The notes below the pieces were generated by a model. The model worked only from the letters and a program-made list of their open reading frames with translations, was not told where the DNA came from and searched no databases. Position numbers and translations under genes: made by a program. From NCBI GenBank assembly GCA_013299105.1, contig JAAFJY010000034.1:1-64000 (forward strand): a stretch of DNA of 64,000 nucleotides. The letters are read 5' to 3'. Shown in pieces: positions 1-8,284 of this stretch (within the stretch, counting starts at the first letter, position 1; each line of letters begins with the position of its first letter). Origin of the DNA: Chitinophagales bacterium (lineage in GTDB: Bacteria > Bacteroidota > Bacteroidia > Chitinophagales > Saprospiraceae).

Positions 1-146
1 AATATTAAAAAATAGGTGTCGCTTGAAAAACATGGAATTGAAAGATAGAATATTAGGTGTGTGCGCGGGGCTTTGGAATTATAATTTTATCTAACCAATT
101 GATAATCAATGGCGGGTAAGTCTAATTACGAAACACGACGACCCAA

Positions 147-509
147 GTGCTGGAAATTCTGAAAACAAAAGGAGCGCAACAGGCATCCCTGGCCAAAGTG
201 GAGCAACTTTTACCCAAACATGAGCACCCTCTGCTTAAAGCCATATTCGAAGGAATCAAAGAATATGTTGAAGAATTGAAAGAGAAGATCAAGGACGATC
301 CGGCACCCAAAATATGTTGCTCTGATATCATTGAAACACTATTCGGAAAGTTCAAGTATAGACTCAAAGATTCCTCGAAAATAACTGACCTGGCATTGTC
401 CATTCCATTTTATTGTGGGAAATTAGATGCCAAAAACTTAGTCAAAAGCTTTGAAGAGGTGACTTATAAACAAGTCAAAACCTGGAACCAACAAAAAGAG
501 GGAACTTAA
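147..509 (+). pseudogene. Possible C-terminal remnant of a transposase
   Basis: A 120-codon frame beginning with GTG. The frame is open upstream only to base 126, after a stop at 123, so there is no room for an N-terminal domain. Residues about 58-75 (CCSDIIETLFGKFKYRL) resemble the region around the last catalytic acid in some IS transposases, where an acidic residue is followed by an aromatic or basic FGKFK stretch. The resemblance is from memory and unproven. The likeliest reading is the tail of a decayed element whose 5' part lies outside the window or is lost. No terminal inverted repeats were seen. It could also be a small real protein of unknown role. Confidence 0.4.
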
Positions 510-547
510 AAATGGGGGGAAGTTTTTTCGCTATTTTTAACACCCCA

Positions 548-575
548 ACTCATAACTCATAACTAACAATTATCA
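548..575 (+). repeat. CATAACT-type border tract behind terC
   Basis: Tandem degenerate heptamers (aactcataactcataact) directly behind the TerC stop codon. Similar tracts sit before the starts at 47479 and 60692. It belongs to the class of gene-border tracts discussed in the findings. Confidence 0.6.
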
Positions 576-1424
576 TTCCTTCATCTCAGCAATACCCTCC
601 TTGATGGCTTCTTCCTGGTAGCCATGCAATTGTATCGGGTCTTTTTTCTTGCGCAAGCGCATATTGAGCACTTCTACAAACAAGGAAAAGGCAATGGCAA
701 AATACAAATAACCCTTGGGCACGGTTCCTGCCTCGGATCCGGCAATGGTCAAGTGCGCCAGGTGCGCCCCTTCGGCGATGAGCATAAAGCCGATGAGAAT
801 CAAAAATGCCAGGCCCAACATCTGCACCGTTGGGTGTTTGTTCACAAAACGGCCAACGGGGCCTGCAAAAGCCATCATGATTAAAATCGAAATGACTACG
901 GAGATGATCATGATGAACAAGCTATCAGTCAAACCCACTGCAGTGAGGATCGAGTCGAAAGAAAAAACGATGTTGATCAGGGCGATTTGGGTAATGACCC
1001 TAGGGAGAGAAGAAAATATCTGGGAACCCTGGTTCATGTTGTCGTCCACGGCTGATGCACCTTCGAGTTTGTGGTGGATTTCGCTGGTAGCTTTGTACAA
1101 AAGGAAAAGCCCTCCCGCAATCAGGATCAAACTTTGGCCGCTAAAGCCCGCATGGAAGAAAGTACCATGAAAACTAAGAATCGGATTCTGCATGGCAATC
1201 AGATAAGAAATACCGAAAAGCAGAATAATGCGGAAAATCATGGCCAGGAGCATCCCGATATTGCGGGCCTTGGCCTGGTCTTTGGCTTCGAGGCGATTGG
1301 CGGCAATGGAGATGAAAATGATGTTGTCCACACCGAGCACAATCTCCAGAAAAGTCAAGGTCAATAAACTTACCCAGGTAGAGGCCTCGGCAAAATTTGG
1401 GAGTGTAAATGAAGCGGCTTCCAT
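573..1424 (-). CDS. TerC family integral membrane protein
   Basis: Polytopic inner-membrane protein of the TerC family, whose members are linked to metal-ion (manganese) export or tellurium resistance. The family motif FLEIVLGVDNIIFISI lies near residue 25, and a second acidic membrane motif (NIVFSFDSILTAVGL) near residue 150. These conserved aspartates in helices are the family signature. The start at 1424 (MEAASFTLPNF) is preferred because the 27 extra residues upstream look like untranslated sequence. At about 283 aa the length is typical. No other ter genes are nearby, so a general metal-homeostasis role is more likely than a tellurite operon. A tract of repeated CATAACT units follows the stop codon. 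Confidence 0.88.
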   Translation of the reverse strand: MEAASFTLPNFAEASTWVSLLTLTFLEIVLGVDNIIFISIAANRLEAKDQAKARNIGMLLAMIFRIILLFGISYLIAMQNPILSFHGTFFHAGFSGQSLILIAGGLFLLYKATSEIHHKLEGASAVDDNMNQGSQIFSSLPRVITQIALINIVFSFDSILTAVGLTDSLFIMIISVVISILIMMAFAGPVGRFVNKHPTVQMLGLAFLILIGFMLIAEGAHLAHLTIAGSEAGTVPKGYLYFAIAFSLFVEVLNMRLRKKKDPIQLHGYQEEAIKEGIAEMKE

Positions 1425-1505
1425 AAAGTTGGTTCTGTAAATTTTGTGCAATGTTACAAAAAGTAAGTGGAAGTAGGAGCTTGTGAGAGGTAAAAGTCTA
1501 AGCAA

Positions 1506-2996
1506 TCAGGCCAAAATCCCCTTTACGACCTTACCATGCACATCGGTAAGCCTGTACCTCCGGCCCTGAAATTTAAAGGTCAGTTGCTCGTGATCAATGC
1601 CCATGAGGTGCAACAAAGTAGCGTGAAAATCGTGTACATGTACGGGGTCCTTCACAATATTATAGCTGAAATCATCGGTTTCGCCATAGCTGATGCCCGC
1701 TTTAACTCCTGCCCCGGCCATCCACATGCTGAAACAGCGCGGATGGTGGTCGCGCCCATAGTTATCAGCGGTTAAAATGCCTTGGGAGTAAGCAGTCCGA
1801 CCAAATTCTCCACCCCAAATCACCAAGGTATCTTCCAGTAACCCCCGCCGTTTGAGGTCGATGATAAAGGCTGCGGTGGGTTGGTCAATGGCCTTGCATT
1901 GCCCTTTAATTCCTTCGGGCAAGCCGCCGTGGTGATCCCAGCCCTGGTGATAGAGCTGCACAAACTTCACGTCTTTTTCCAGCAACTTACGAGCCAAAAT
2001 GCAATTGGCGGCATAAGTGCCTGGGTCTCGGCTGGCCTGGCCGTAAAGCTCAAAAGTCTCCTCCGATTCGTCAGAAATGTCCAATACTTCAGGCACCGAG
2101 GTTTGCATGCGGTACGCCATTTCGTATTGGGCAATCCGGGCGTTCACTTCAGGGTCACCGTAGGATTCGTTTTGCAGTTCATTCAGTTTTTGCAAGTAGC
2201 CCAGCATTTCTTTGCGGTCTTTCCCATCGTAACCTTCGGGGTCGTTGAGAAACAAAACCGGATCTTTTCCTGAACGAAACTGTACGCCCTGGTGCTCGGA
2301 TGGCAAAAAACCATTGCCCCACAAGCGGGCGTACAAGGGCTGATCACGCGGCGCATCTTTCGACACCAATACGATAAAGGTAGGCAAATCGCGATTTTCC
2401 GAACCCAATCCATAACTCAGCCAGGAGCCAATCGAAGGCCGCCCCGGTAGTTGGTTACCTGTCTGGAAAAAAGTCAAAGCGGGATCGTGGTTGATTTGCT
2501 CGGAAAAGACCGATTTGACGATGCACAAATCATCAACCACCTGCGCGGTGTAGGGCAATAATTCGCTCACCCAGGTCCCGTTTTGGCCATATTGATTGAA
2601 TTTGAACAGCGATGGAGCCAAGGGCAAACTGGCCTGGCTGGCACTCATGCCTGTGAGTCGTTGGCCTTGACGCACCGAATCGGGTAGGTTTTGTCCCAAC
2701 ATGTTCATCAGTACGGGCTTGTAGTCGAAGGTCTCGAACTGCGAAGGCCCGCCACTCATGAACAAGTAAACTACCCTTTTCGCCTTGGGCGCAAAATGCG
2801 GCAAGGCCCGTAAAATGGCCTCTTGTGAATCGGCGTCAATTGGTCCGGTACTTCTGTTGCCAGGTCGGTTGCCCAAAAGGCTACCCAAAGCCAAAGCCCC
2901 CATGCCCATCGCGGTGGTACGCAGGAAATTGCGGCGCTCGCGCTGCTGGTTCAAAGCCTGGAATTCAGGTGAATAAGGTATTTTATGCTTGGACAT
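1506..2996 (-). CDS. DUF1501 domain-containing protein (Tat-exported, sulfatase-like fold)
   Basis: DUF1501 proteins are exported enzymes of the alkaline-phosphatase/sulfatase superfamily with no defined substrate. They are abundant in Planctomycetes and some Bacteroidota. The N-terminus carries a twin-arginine signal (RRNFLRT at about 21-27, followed by a hydrophobic stretch). Typical DUF1501 blocks are visible: YLFMSGGPSQFETFDYKP, then DHHGG, WGGEFGRTAYSQG and GRDHHPRCFSMW. The start at 2996 puts the Tat signal at the N-terminus; the 56 residues before it are not protein-like. It lies 195 bp behind the PSD1 gene in the same orientation. That pairing is the classic arrangement and implies joint function in the periplasm. 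Confidence 0.9.
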   Translation of the reverse strand: MSKHKIPYSPEFQALNQQRERRNFLRTTAMGMGALALGSLLGNRPGNRSTGPIDADSQEAILRALPHFAPKAKRVVYLFMSGGPSQFETFDYKPVLMNMLGQNLPDSVRQGQRLTGMSASQASLPLAPSLFKFNQYGQNGTWVSELLPYTAQVVDDLCIVKSVFSEQINHDPALTFFQTGNQLPGRPSIGSWLSYGLGSENRDLPTFIVLVSKDAPRDQPLYARLWGNGFLPSEHQGVQFRSGKDPVLFLNDPEGYDGKDRKEMLGYLQKLNELQNESYGDPEVNARIAQYEMAYRMQTSVPEVLDISDESEETFELYGQASRDPGTYAANCILARKLLEKDVKFVQLYHQGWDHHGGLPEGIKGQCKAIDQPTAAFIIDLKRRGLLEDTLVIWGGEFGRTAYSQGILTADNYGRDHHPRCFSMWMAGAGVKAGISYGETDDFSYNIVKDPVHVHDFHATLLHLMGIDHEQLTFKFQGRRYRLTDVHGKVVKGILA

Positions 2997-3154
2997 GATC
3001 TGTTTTCTTTTGGTGTAAGCGTTTGGGTTAAGGTTGCTGAGCAAATACAAAAAAAGATTTGAGCAAATCTGCCTTTTCAGACTAAATGGGAATAGAATTG
3101 AAACCCGTGTCAGTTGATACAAAGGCAAAACTTCCTGAGCTTTCTCCGGAGCCC

Positions 3155-3191
3155 TTCTTCTCAACCCCTCAACTTCTCAACCCCTCAACTT
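3155..3191 (+). repeat. CAAC-type border tract
   Basis: Four degenerate units of CTTCTCAACCCCTCAA type, with a period of about 8 bp, directly behind the stop codon of the minus-strand PSD1 gene. Read in the gene's direction it is GTTGAGGGGTTGAGAAG. Confidence 0.7.
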
Positions 3192-6100
3192 TTACCTTTT
3201 AGTCAACGCAGCATCGCTATTCAAAATCGTATTCGCCACCACCGTATTGGCAGCAAGAGTCGCTGGATCAAGCCCAGGGTCAATTTTATACCAACCTGCC
3301 TCCAGCCAGCCCTTGGCTTTAAAGGGGAATTGCTTAAATTTTTGCAATTGCGCACGCTGCAAGGCTTCGAGCAAATCCAACTCGGCTGCACTCGCTTTGC
3401 GCCCGCAGAGTTTTTGGTAAGTACCAGCAATTGCCTGGCGCAGGGCCTTTTCCCGGCACATTTTTTCACCCAAAACCTTGGAACATTCCAGAAAAGTAGG
3501 ATCGTTCAAGGTTACGAGGGCTTGCAGCGGGGTATTGGTTTTTTGGCGGCGCGAGAGGCAATAACTGCGGATTCCGGCGTCAAAAGTGGCCAAAGTAGGA
3601 TTGGGTGCCGAGCGTTTGACCACCACGTACAGGCTGCGACGGTACAGGGTGCTCCCAGTATCGGGCACATAATTGGCACTGTTGATTTCCCACAAGCCCG
3701 GCGGCTGGTAAGGCAGGATGCTCCTGCCGCCGATGTCGCGATTGAGCAAGCCGCTGGCTGCCAAGGCATTGTCGCGCAGCATTTCCGCACTGAGGCGGGA
3801 AGATGGGCCACGGGCCAAAAGGCGGTTCTCAGGGTCTTGTCTCAGGATTTTTTTGTTGCCTCGCGAATCTTGCCGATACGTGGCTGACATCACGATCATT
3901 TTGTTCAAGGCCTTGGTGTCCCAGCCCGACTCGCGGAAATGAACGGCCAAATAATCCAGCAAGGCCAAGTGGCTGGGCAATTCGCCCTGGTTGCCAAAAT
4001 CTTCGCTGGTTCTGACCAAACCCGTACCAAAAAAGTTTTGCCACAAGCGGTTGACCCTGACCCTGGCGGTGAGTGGATTTTCAGGTAAAAACAGCCATTC
4101 GGCCAGTCCGAGGCGGTTTTGCGGCAAGTTTTTGGAAAAAGGTAAAATATCAGCTGGGGTCCCAGGATAGACCCTTTCACTAGGTTGATCGTAGCTGCCG
4201 CGCTGGAGCACAAAAGTGGCCTTGGGCTTTTTCATTTCCTGCATGACCATCAGTTCTTCCACTTGGTCGATGGAGTCTGAGAGCGCAGTACGGCTTTTTC
4301 TCAAGCTATCTTGCGCTGTCAGTAGCGTTGACGAAACAACACTTTCGTAGTAATCTTGTAAAATTTGCTTTTCCGCTGCCGACCATTGAGAGGGTGTTTT
4401 CTTTACCAGGTTTTGCCATTGTCCTTTTTGGGCCAAAACCTGCACTTCAAAGCCACCCAATTCGCGATTGTACACCGCAATGTCGTCAACGAGGGCGTCT
4501 TTCATGCCCCAGCCCCGCCACCAGGCCCCAATTTGCAGACCTGGCTGAGGGTCAGCAAGTAGGAGGATGTCTTTGGTCAGTTGGTCCATGGTAGTTTCCA
4601 TTTCCATTAACTGGCCGTCCTGGTACAAGTTGAAACCCTTTGCCTTGGAAGAGCCGTCATAAGTCATGCAAAAATGGATCCAGCGCTCACGCGGCACAGC
4701 TTGTTTGCCCAAGCGCGTAATGGCGTTCGAAGGTGCAGTGCGGGCCATGTTGATTTCCAGGCGATCATTTTTGAGGTAGAGGTGAAAGCCCCGGAAGTTG
4801 TACAAGCGTTCGGCAACGCACTTGTGAAAAATCACCCCTTCTTTCAAGTCCTTGGGGATTTTGACCTTGATGCCAATGCTAAATGGTTCTGATTTGCGGA
4901 AAACGCCCACTTCTTTGAGGTCCAGGTACACGTCGCCGTCCAGTTTCAGGACTTGGCCATTTTCTATTTTGCTGAATTGCGGAAGGCCACCATCACCGCC
5001 ACTTTCGCGTTTCATCACACCTTCTTGGCTGGTTTTGAGCCGATTTTTAAGGTTTTTTTGCTCAAAATCGTAAAAAGCCTGCAAGCCTGCTTTGGGAATA
5101 GCTTGTTTGGCGAGTTCTTGGTATTGACCACTTTTGATCCATTTTTCAAAATCTGAGCGGCTTTGCTTTTTCAATTCTGCGAGCCGGCTTTCTTGTTTTT
5201 GAATGCTCTCTTGCAGGAATTTGAGGATTTTCTCCTGTTTTTGGGTGGGCAACAAAAGGGTTGGTGTAGGCAAAGCACCATCCCAGGAGATTTGCCCGGC
5301 TTCTTTTACGTTGTTGAAAAAGGCATATACCCTGTAGTAGTCTTTTTGCGAAAGCGGATCGTACTTGTGATCGTGGCATTTGGCGCAGCCCAAAGACAAG
5401 CCTAGAAAAGCCTCGCCAAAAGTATTGGTGCGGTCCACCACATATTCACTTTGAAACTCTTCTTCGATGATGCCACCCTCCAGGTTTTGGGGGTGATTGC
5501 GGTTGAATGCTGAGGCGATTATTTGAGGTTTGGTGGCTCCAGGCAGCATATCACCTGCCAATTGCCATTTTACAAACTGATCGTAAGGTTGGTTTTGGTT
5601 AAAAGCCTCAATTACCCAATCGCGGTAAGGCGACATGTCGCGCAGGCGATCTACGGTATAGCCATGTGAATCGCCAAAACGGGCCAGATCCAGCCAATCG
5701 ACCGCCATTTTTTCGCCGTAATGGGGCGATTTGAGCAGTCGATCTACTTGTTTTTCATAGGCGTTGGGTGATTTGTCTTTTACGAAAGCCTCAATTTCAG
5801 CTGGCGTAGGCGGCAGTCCAGTGAGGTCCAAAGCTACGCGGCGCAGTAGGATATCGCGGGGGGCCTCGGGTGCAGGCTGGAGTTTTTCGGTTTCGAGTTT
5901 TTGCAAAACGAAGTGGTCGATGGGGTTTTGGGGCCAGTTTTTAATGCCCACGATGGGCACTTTAGGTTTTTTAGGGGCCACAAAAGCCCAATGCGGCTGG
6001 TATTGGGCTCCGTTTTGTATCCATTTGATCAATACCGCCTTCTCACGTACGCTCAGGCTCAGGTGCGAGTCGGGGGTAGGCATGAGGTATTCAGGGTCCT

Positions 6101-6422
6101 TGGAGATGATGCGGTGAAACACTTCGCTGCGCCGCAAGTTGTTTTTTTTGATGGCGACCTTGCCAGGACTTTCAGGCAAAACAGCGTAAGCAGCTTTGGC
6201 AAGATCAAGTCGCAAGCCCGCTTTTTGCTTGGCCTTGTCGGGGCCATGACAGGCAAAGCACTTGTCGGAAAGAATGGGCTTGACGTGCAAATTGTAATCC
6301 AAATCGCTGGGCAAACTGGCCATTTCTGCCTGGACTTCGGGCGGCAGTTCCGATTGGCAGGCGCTGAACCACAGGAGGAGCGCAGCAAGTACAAAGATGG
6401 GTAGAAGTGCCCTGGTTTTCAT
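3192..6422 (-). CDS. PSD1 cytochrome c lipoprotein with DUF1549, LamG and DUF1553 domains
   Basis: A 1076-aa secreted protein. It has a lipoprotein-like signal (hydrophobic 5-19, Cys22) and a planctomycete-type cytochrome c domain with CxxCH at 55-59. DUF1549 spans about 165-370 and holds a second CxxCH at 346-350 inside the family motif CAKCHDHKYDP. A LamG/concanavalin-like insert covers about 480-690 (DGDVYLDLK, QIGAWWRGW). DUF1553 lies at the C-terminus (FLPENPLTARVRVNRLWQ to CLSRRQKTNTPLQAL). PSD1 proteins are thought to act with DUF1501 partners in extracytoplasmic redox degradation of complex compounds, but no reaction is proven. The DUF1501 partner follows downstream. The LamG insert suggests glycan or surface binding. 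Confidence 0.93.
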   Translation of the reverse strand: MKTRALLPIFVLAALLLWFSACQSELPPEVQAEMASLPSDLDYNLHVKPILSDKCFACHGPDKAKQKAGLRLDLAKAAYAVLPESPGKVAIKKNNLRRSEVFHRIISKDPEYLMPTPDSHLSLSVREKAVLIKWIQNGAQYQPHWAFVAPKKPKVPIVGIKNWPQNPIDHFVLQKLETEKLQPAPEAPRDILLRRVALDLTGLPPTPAEIEAFVKDKSPNAYEKQVDRLLKSPHYGEKMAVDWLDLARFGDSHGYTVDRLRDMSPYRDWVIEAFNQNQPYDQFVKWQLAGDMLPGATKPQIIASAFNRNHPQNLEGGIIEEEFQSEYVVDRTNTFGEAFLGLSLGCAKCHDHKYDPLSQKDYYRVYAFFNNVKEAGQISWDGALPTPTLLLPTQKQEKILKFLQESIQKQESRLAELKKQSRSDFEKWIKSGQYQELAKQAIPKAGLQAFYDFEQKNLKNRLKTSQEGVMKRESGGDGGLPQFSKIENGQVLKLDGDVYLDLKEVGVFRKSEPFSIGIKVKIPKDLKEGVIFHKCVAERLYNFRGFHLYLKNDRLEINMARTAPSNAITRLGKQAVPRERWIHFCMTYDGSSKAKGFNLYQDGQLMEMETTMDQLTKDILLLADPQPGLQIGAWWRGWGMKDALVDDIAVYNRELGGFEVQVLAQKGQWQNLVKKTPSQWSAAEKQILQDYYESVVSSTLLTAQDSLRKSRTALSDSIDQVEELMVMQEMKKPKATFVLQRGSYDQPSERVYPGTPADILPFSKNLPQNRLGLAEWLFLPENPLTARVRVNRLWQNFFGTGLVRTSEDFGNQGELPSHLALLDYLAVHFRESGWDTKALNKMIVMSATYRQDSRGNKKILRQDPENRLLARGPSSRLSAEMLRDNALAASGLLNRDIGGRSILPYQPPGLWEINSANYVPDTGSTLYRRSLYVVVKRSAPNPTLATFDAGIRSYCLSRRQKTNTPLQALVTLNDPTFLECSKVLGEKMCREKALRQAIAGTYQKLCGRKASAAELDLLEALQRAQLQKFKQFPFKAKGWLEAGWYKIDPGLDPATLAANTVVANTILNSDAALTKR

Positions 6423-6586
6423 TTTTGTTGGGTCTACTTGGTAGGTACATGGTTTCCAACAAAGTAAAGGAAAATTGGGGAGAAAAATTAATAAAAATTG
6501 CTTTTCAGTAGTCAGAATTAAAGTTAAATTTTAAAAATTAAATTTTTTAAACAAAAAAAACAATAACTTGGAGGGCAAAAATCATC

Positions 6587-7015
6587 ATGCGCAATCCATT
6601 AGTCCTATCAAGCATCGCTTGGCACGAAATCGAGCCAAAATTAACCCGGCAGAATTTGCTTACGCTTGAAAAAGCTTTGCAACACAACATTGATTTGAGT
6701 ACCTATGGTCAATTGAAAGGGCTAGCCTTGATCTACTTGGCCAAATTACCTGATGATGAAATCCACAAAGAATCGGCTACATACAGCCGAAAAAAGCAGG
6801 AATTGGTCATTTTAAAACGCTTGCCTTACGAAAAAATTCAACAGGCCACTGAGCCAGAGACCTTGCACCTAATGGCTAAAGCTTGTGTGGAGGCCATGAG
6901 TGAATCATTGCCGAAGAAAAAAATCCCTGACTTTGATCGCGATGCGTTTGTTAAAGATGTGAGCACTTTATTTGAACAAAAAGGCTGGCTGCAAATTGCG
7001 GAACTTAGTGCTTAA
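6587..7015 (+). CDS. Conserved-looking hypothetical protein, 142 aa
   Basis: No family recognised. The start is well supported by a purine-rich GGAGGG 14 bases upstream. The product is soluble, charged and probably all-helical: it has many Leu, Lys and Glu, no signal peptide and no cysteine apart from one at about residue 100. Helix-rich stretches include LLTLEKALQHN and LPYEKIQQA. It stands alone, divergent from PSD1 and convergent with the Rpn-type nuclease gene. Its size would fit a regulatory or immunity-type protein, but nothing in the sequence proves that. Confidence 0.6.
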   Translation: MRNPLVLSSIAWHEIEPKLTRQNLLTLEKALQHNIDLSTYGQLKGLALIYLAKLPDDEIHKESATYSRKKQELVILKRLPYEKIQQATEPETLHLMAKACVEAMSESLPKKKIPDFDRDAFVKDVSTLFEQKGWLQIAELSA

Positions 7016-7036
7016 GAGCATATTTAAAATTCCAGA

Positions 7037-7960
7037 TTAATCCCTTGAATCAGAAGAAAACCTAAGCTTATAATCAGCGATGATTTGCTGTGCATCCAGT
7101 TCTAATTTTCCTTCTGCCACCATTATTTCTAACAGGATATTCTGGAGTTGTTCCTCGTTCAATCCGATCAATAAGGCCATTTTTTCTAATGAAAATTCCT
7201 GCTGATCCCAGAGGGTTTGAGCAAAATAGCGGGTTTTGAGCTCAATTCCTTCTTCACGGCCTTCTTCACGGCCTTGCTCAATCCCTTTTTCGATGCCTTC
7301 AAGGTAAAGACCGTCGTTTTCGATGTCGTAATGAAAAGTCATGGCTTCAATTTGGTTTTTGACAAGCGTTTCCAAATCTCTTAGACGTGATAAAGTTAGC
7401 AATTGTTTTTGAAACTTTTCGATTAAAATTCCACCACCCAAAAGTTGATGCAAGCGAGTCAGAATCATCTTGACAACAGTTTCTTGTGAATCCGCTCCAA
7501 AATCACACAAAATAGACGTGACCACATCTTCGGGCACATCCGAATCGATAAATATTTCTTTCGGAACCTCAGCCAGAATGATCACAATGAAGGTATGCTC
7601 CAGCCCTTCGAGGTCCAAATGATTTTCTTTGATAAACGTAGCCCTATCTTTCCCAATGTAGATCAGCACTTGCTTCAATTCTAAATTGGTTTGGAGGTGA
7701 AACATCCCATAGTAAACCAGGTTTCGAGCCCGCATGTCTTCATTGCTGGTATGAAACTCGATATGCAAACCGTAGTCTTTTTCAGTTTCATTTTCAGCTT
7801 TCACAATGCTGACAAAGTCCATTTCACGCTCCAGGGTCACTTGCATTTTAGCACGATAAGGGATCAATCTGGATGGGTCGATTTTTAACAAGCGCTTGAT
7901 GATCGAAGGTGCCATTGCTTCGATGTTCTCCTTGAATATACGGTCATAATCGTTAGCCAT
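7037..7960 (-). CDS. Rpn family PD-(D/E)XK nuclease / putative transposase-like protein
   Basis: Member of the recombination-promoting nuclease (Rpn/YhgA-like) family, which carries a PD-(D/E)XK endonuclease fold. The core acids are visible as EREMDFVSIV (about 44-53) and GLHIEFHTSNEDMRARN (about 64-80). The glutamate in HIEFH corresponds to the second catalytic strand. The C-terminal half is helical and ends with a repeated GIEQGREEGREEG segment (about 224-240), a hallmark of these proteins in Bacteroidota and cyanobacteria. Such genes are numerous and mobile within genomes, and their physiological role is unsettled. The gene stands alone, and no flanking inverted repeats were seen. Confidence 0.82.
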   Translation of the reverse strand: MANDYDRIFKENIEAMAPSIIKRLLKIDPSRLIPYRAKMQVTLEREMDFVSIVKAENETEKDYGLHIEFHTSNEDMRARNLVYYGMFHLQTNLELKQVLIYIGKDRATFIKENHLDLEGLEHTFIVIILAEVPKEIFIDSDVPEDVVTSILCDFGADSQETVVKMILTRLHQLLGGGILIEKFQKQLLTLSRLRDLETLVKNQIEAMTFHYDIENDGLYLEGIEKGIEQGREEGREEGIELKTRYFAQTLWDQQEFSLEKMALLIGLNEEQLQNILLEIMVAEGKLELDAQQIIADYKLRFSSDSRD

Positions 7961-8255
7961 GAGTTTTCAGGTTTTGGTGTGCACAAAGATTAGTACAAAC
8001 TGCCGCCCCTGAAAGGACACTTTTACACTTTTGTCCCCTGTGGTTTTATTACTTAACTCTGTATTTACATGATACATAAATTTGATTTTCAGCAAATTGC
8101 AAACCTGGTTTACTGGCCTTAGGTCCAATTCAGGAGGGGCTTTTCATCCCTCAATTCCGTCGAAAACTGCTCAAAAGAGATTAGAAAAGCCCTTTGATGA
8201 CCTCACCATTAAGTTTTAACTCCGCTCTTTCTTCAGCAAACCCAAAAATTCCCCC
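7961..8255. other. Intergenic region before pheT
   Basis: Between the divergent Rpn-type gene and pheT. It holds the pheT promoter at its right end. No ORF, strong hairpin or repeat family member was recognised in the rest. Confidence 0.5.
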
Positions 8256-8263
8256 TATCTTTG
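8256..8263 (+). promoter_or_regulatory. Bacteroidota -7 box before pheT
   Basis: TATCTTTG matches the Bacteroidota sigma-A -7 consensus TAnnTTTG and lies 21 bases before the pheT ATG, implying a very short leader. No clear -33 TTTG was seen at the expected distance. Confidence 0.6.
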
Positions 8264-8284
8264 CCCGCTAAAAATTAGTTTGCG

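Noticed and set aside
573-1424. Tellurite-resistance operon
   Set aside because: Only the TerC family gene is present; no terZABDEF or other stress genes adjoin it.
3114-3887. 257-codon plus-strand ORF starting in the DUF1501/PSD1 gap
   Set aside because: Starts in the border tract and runs antisense through the PSD1 gene; no domain.
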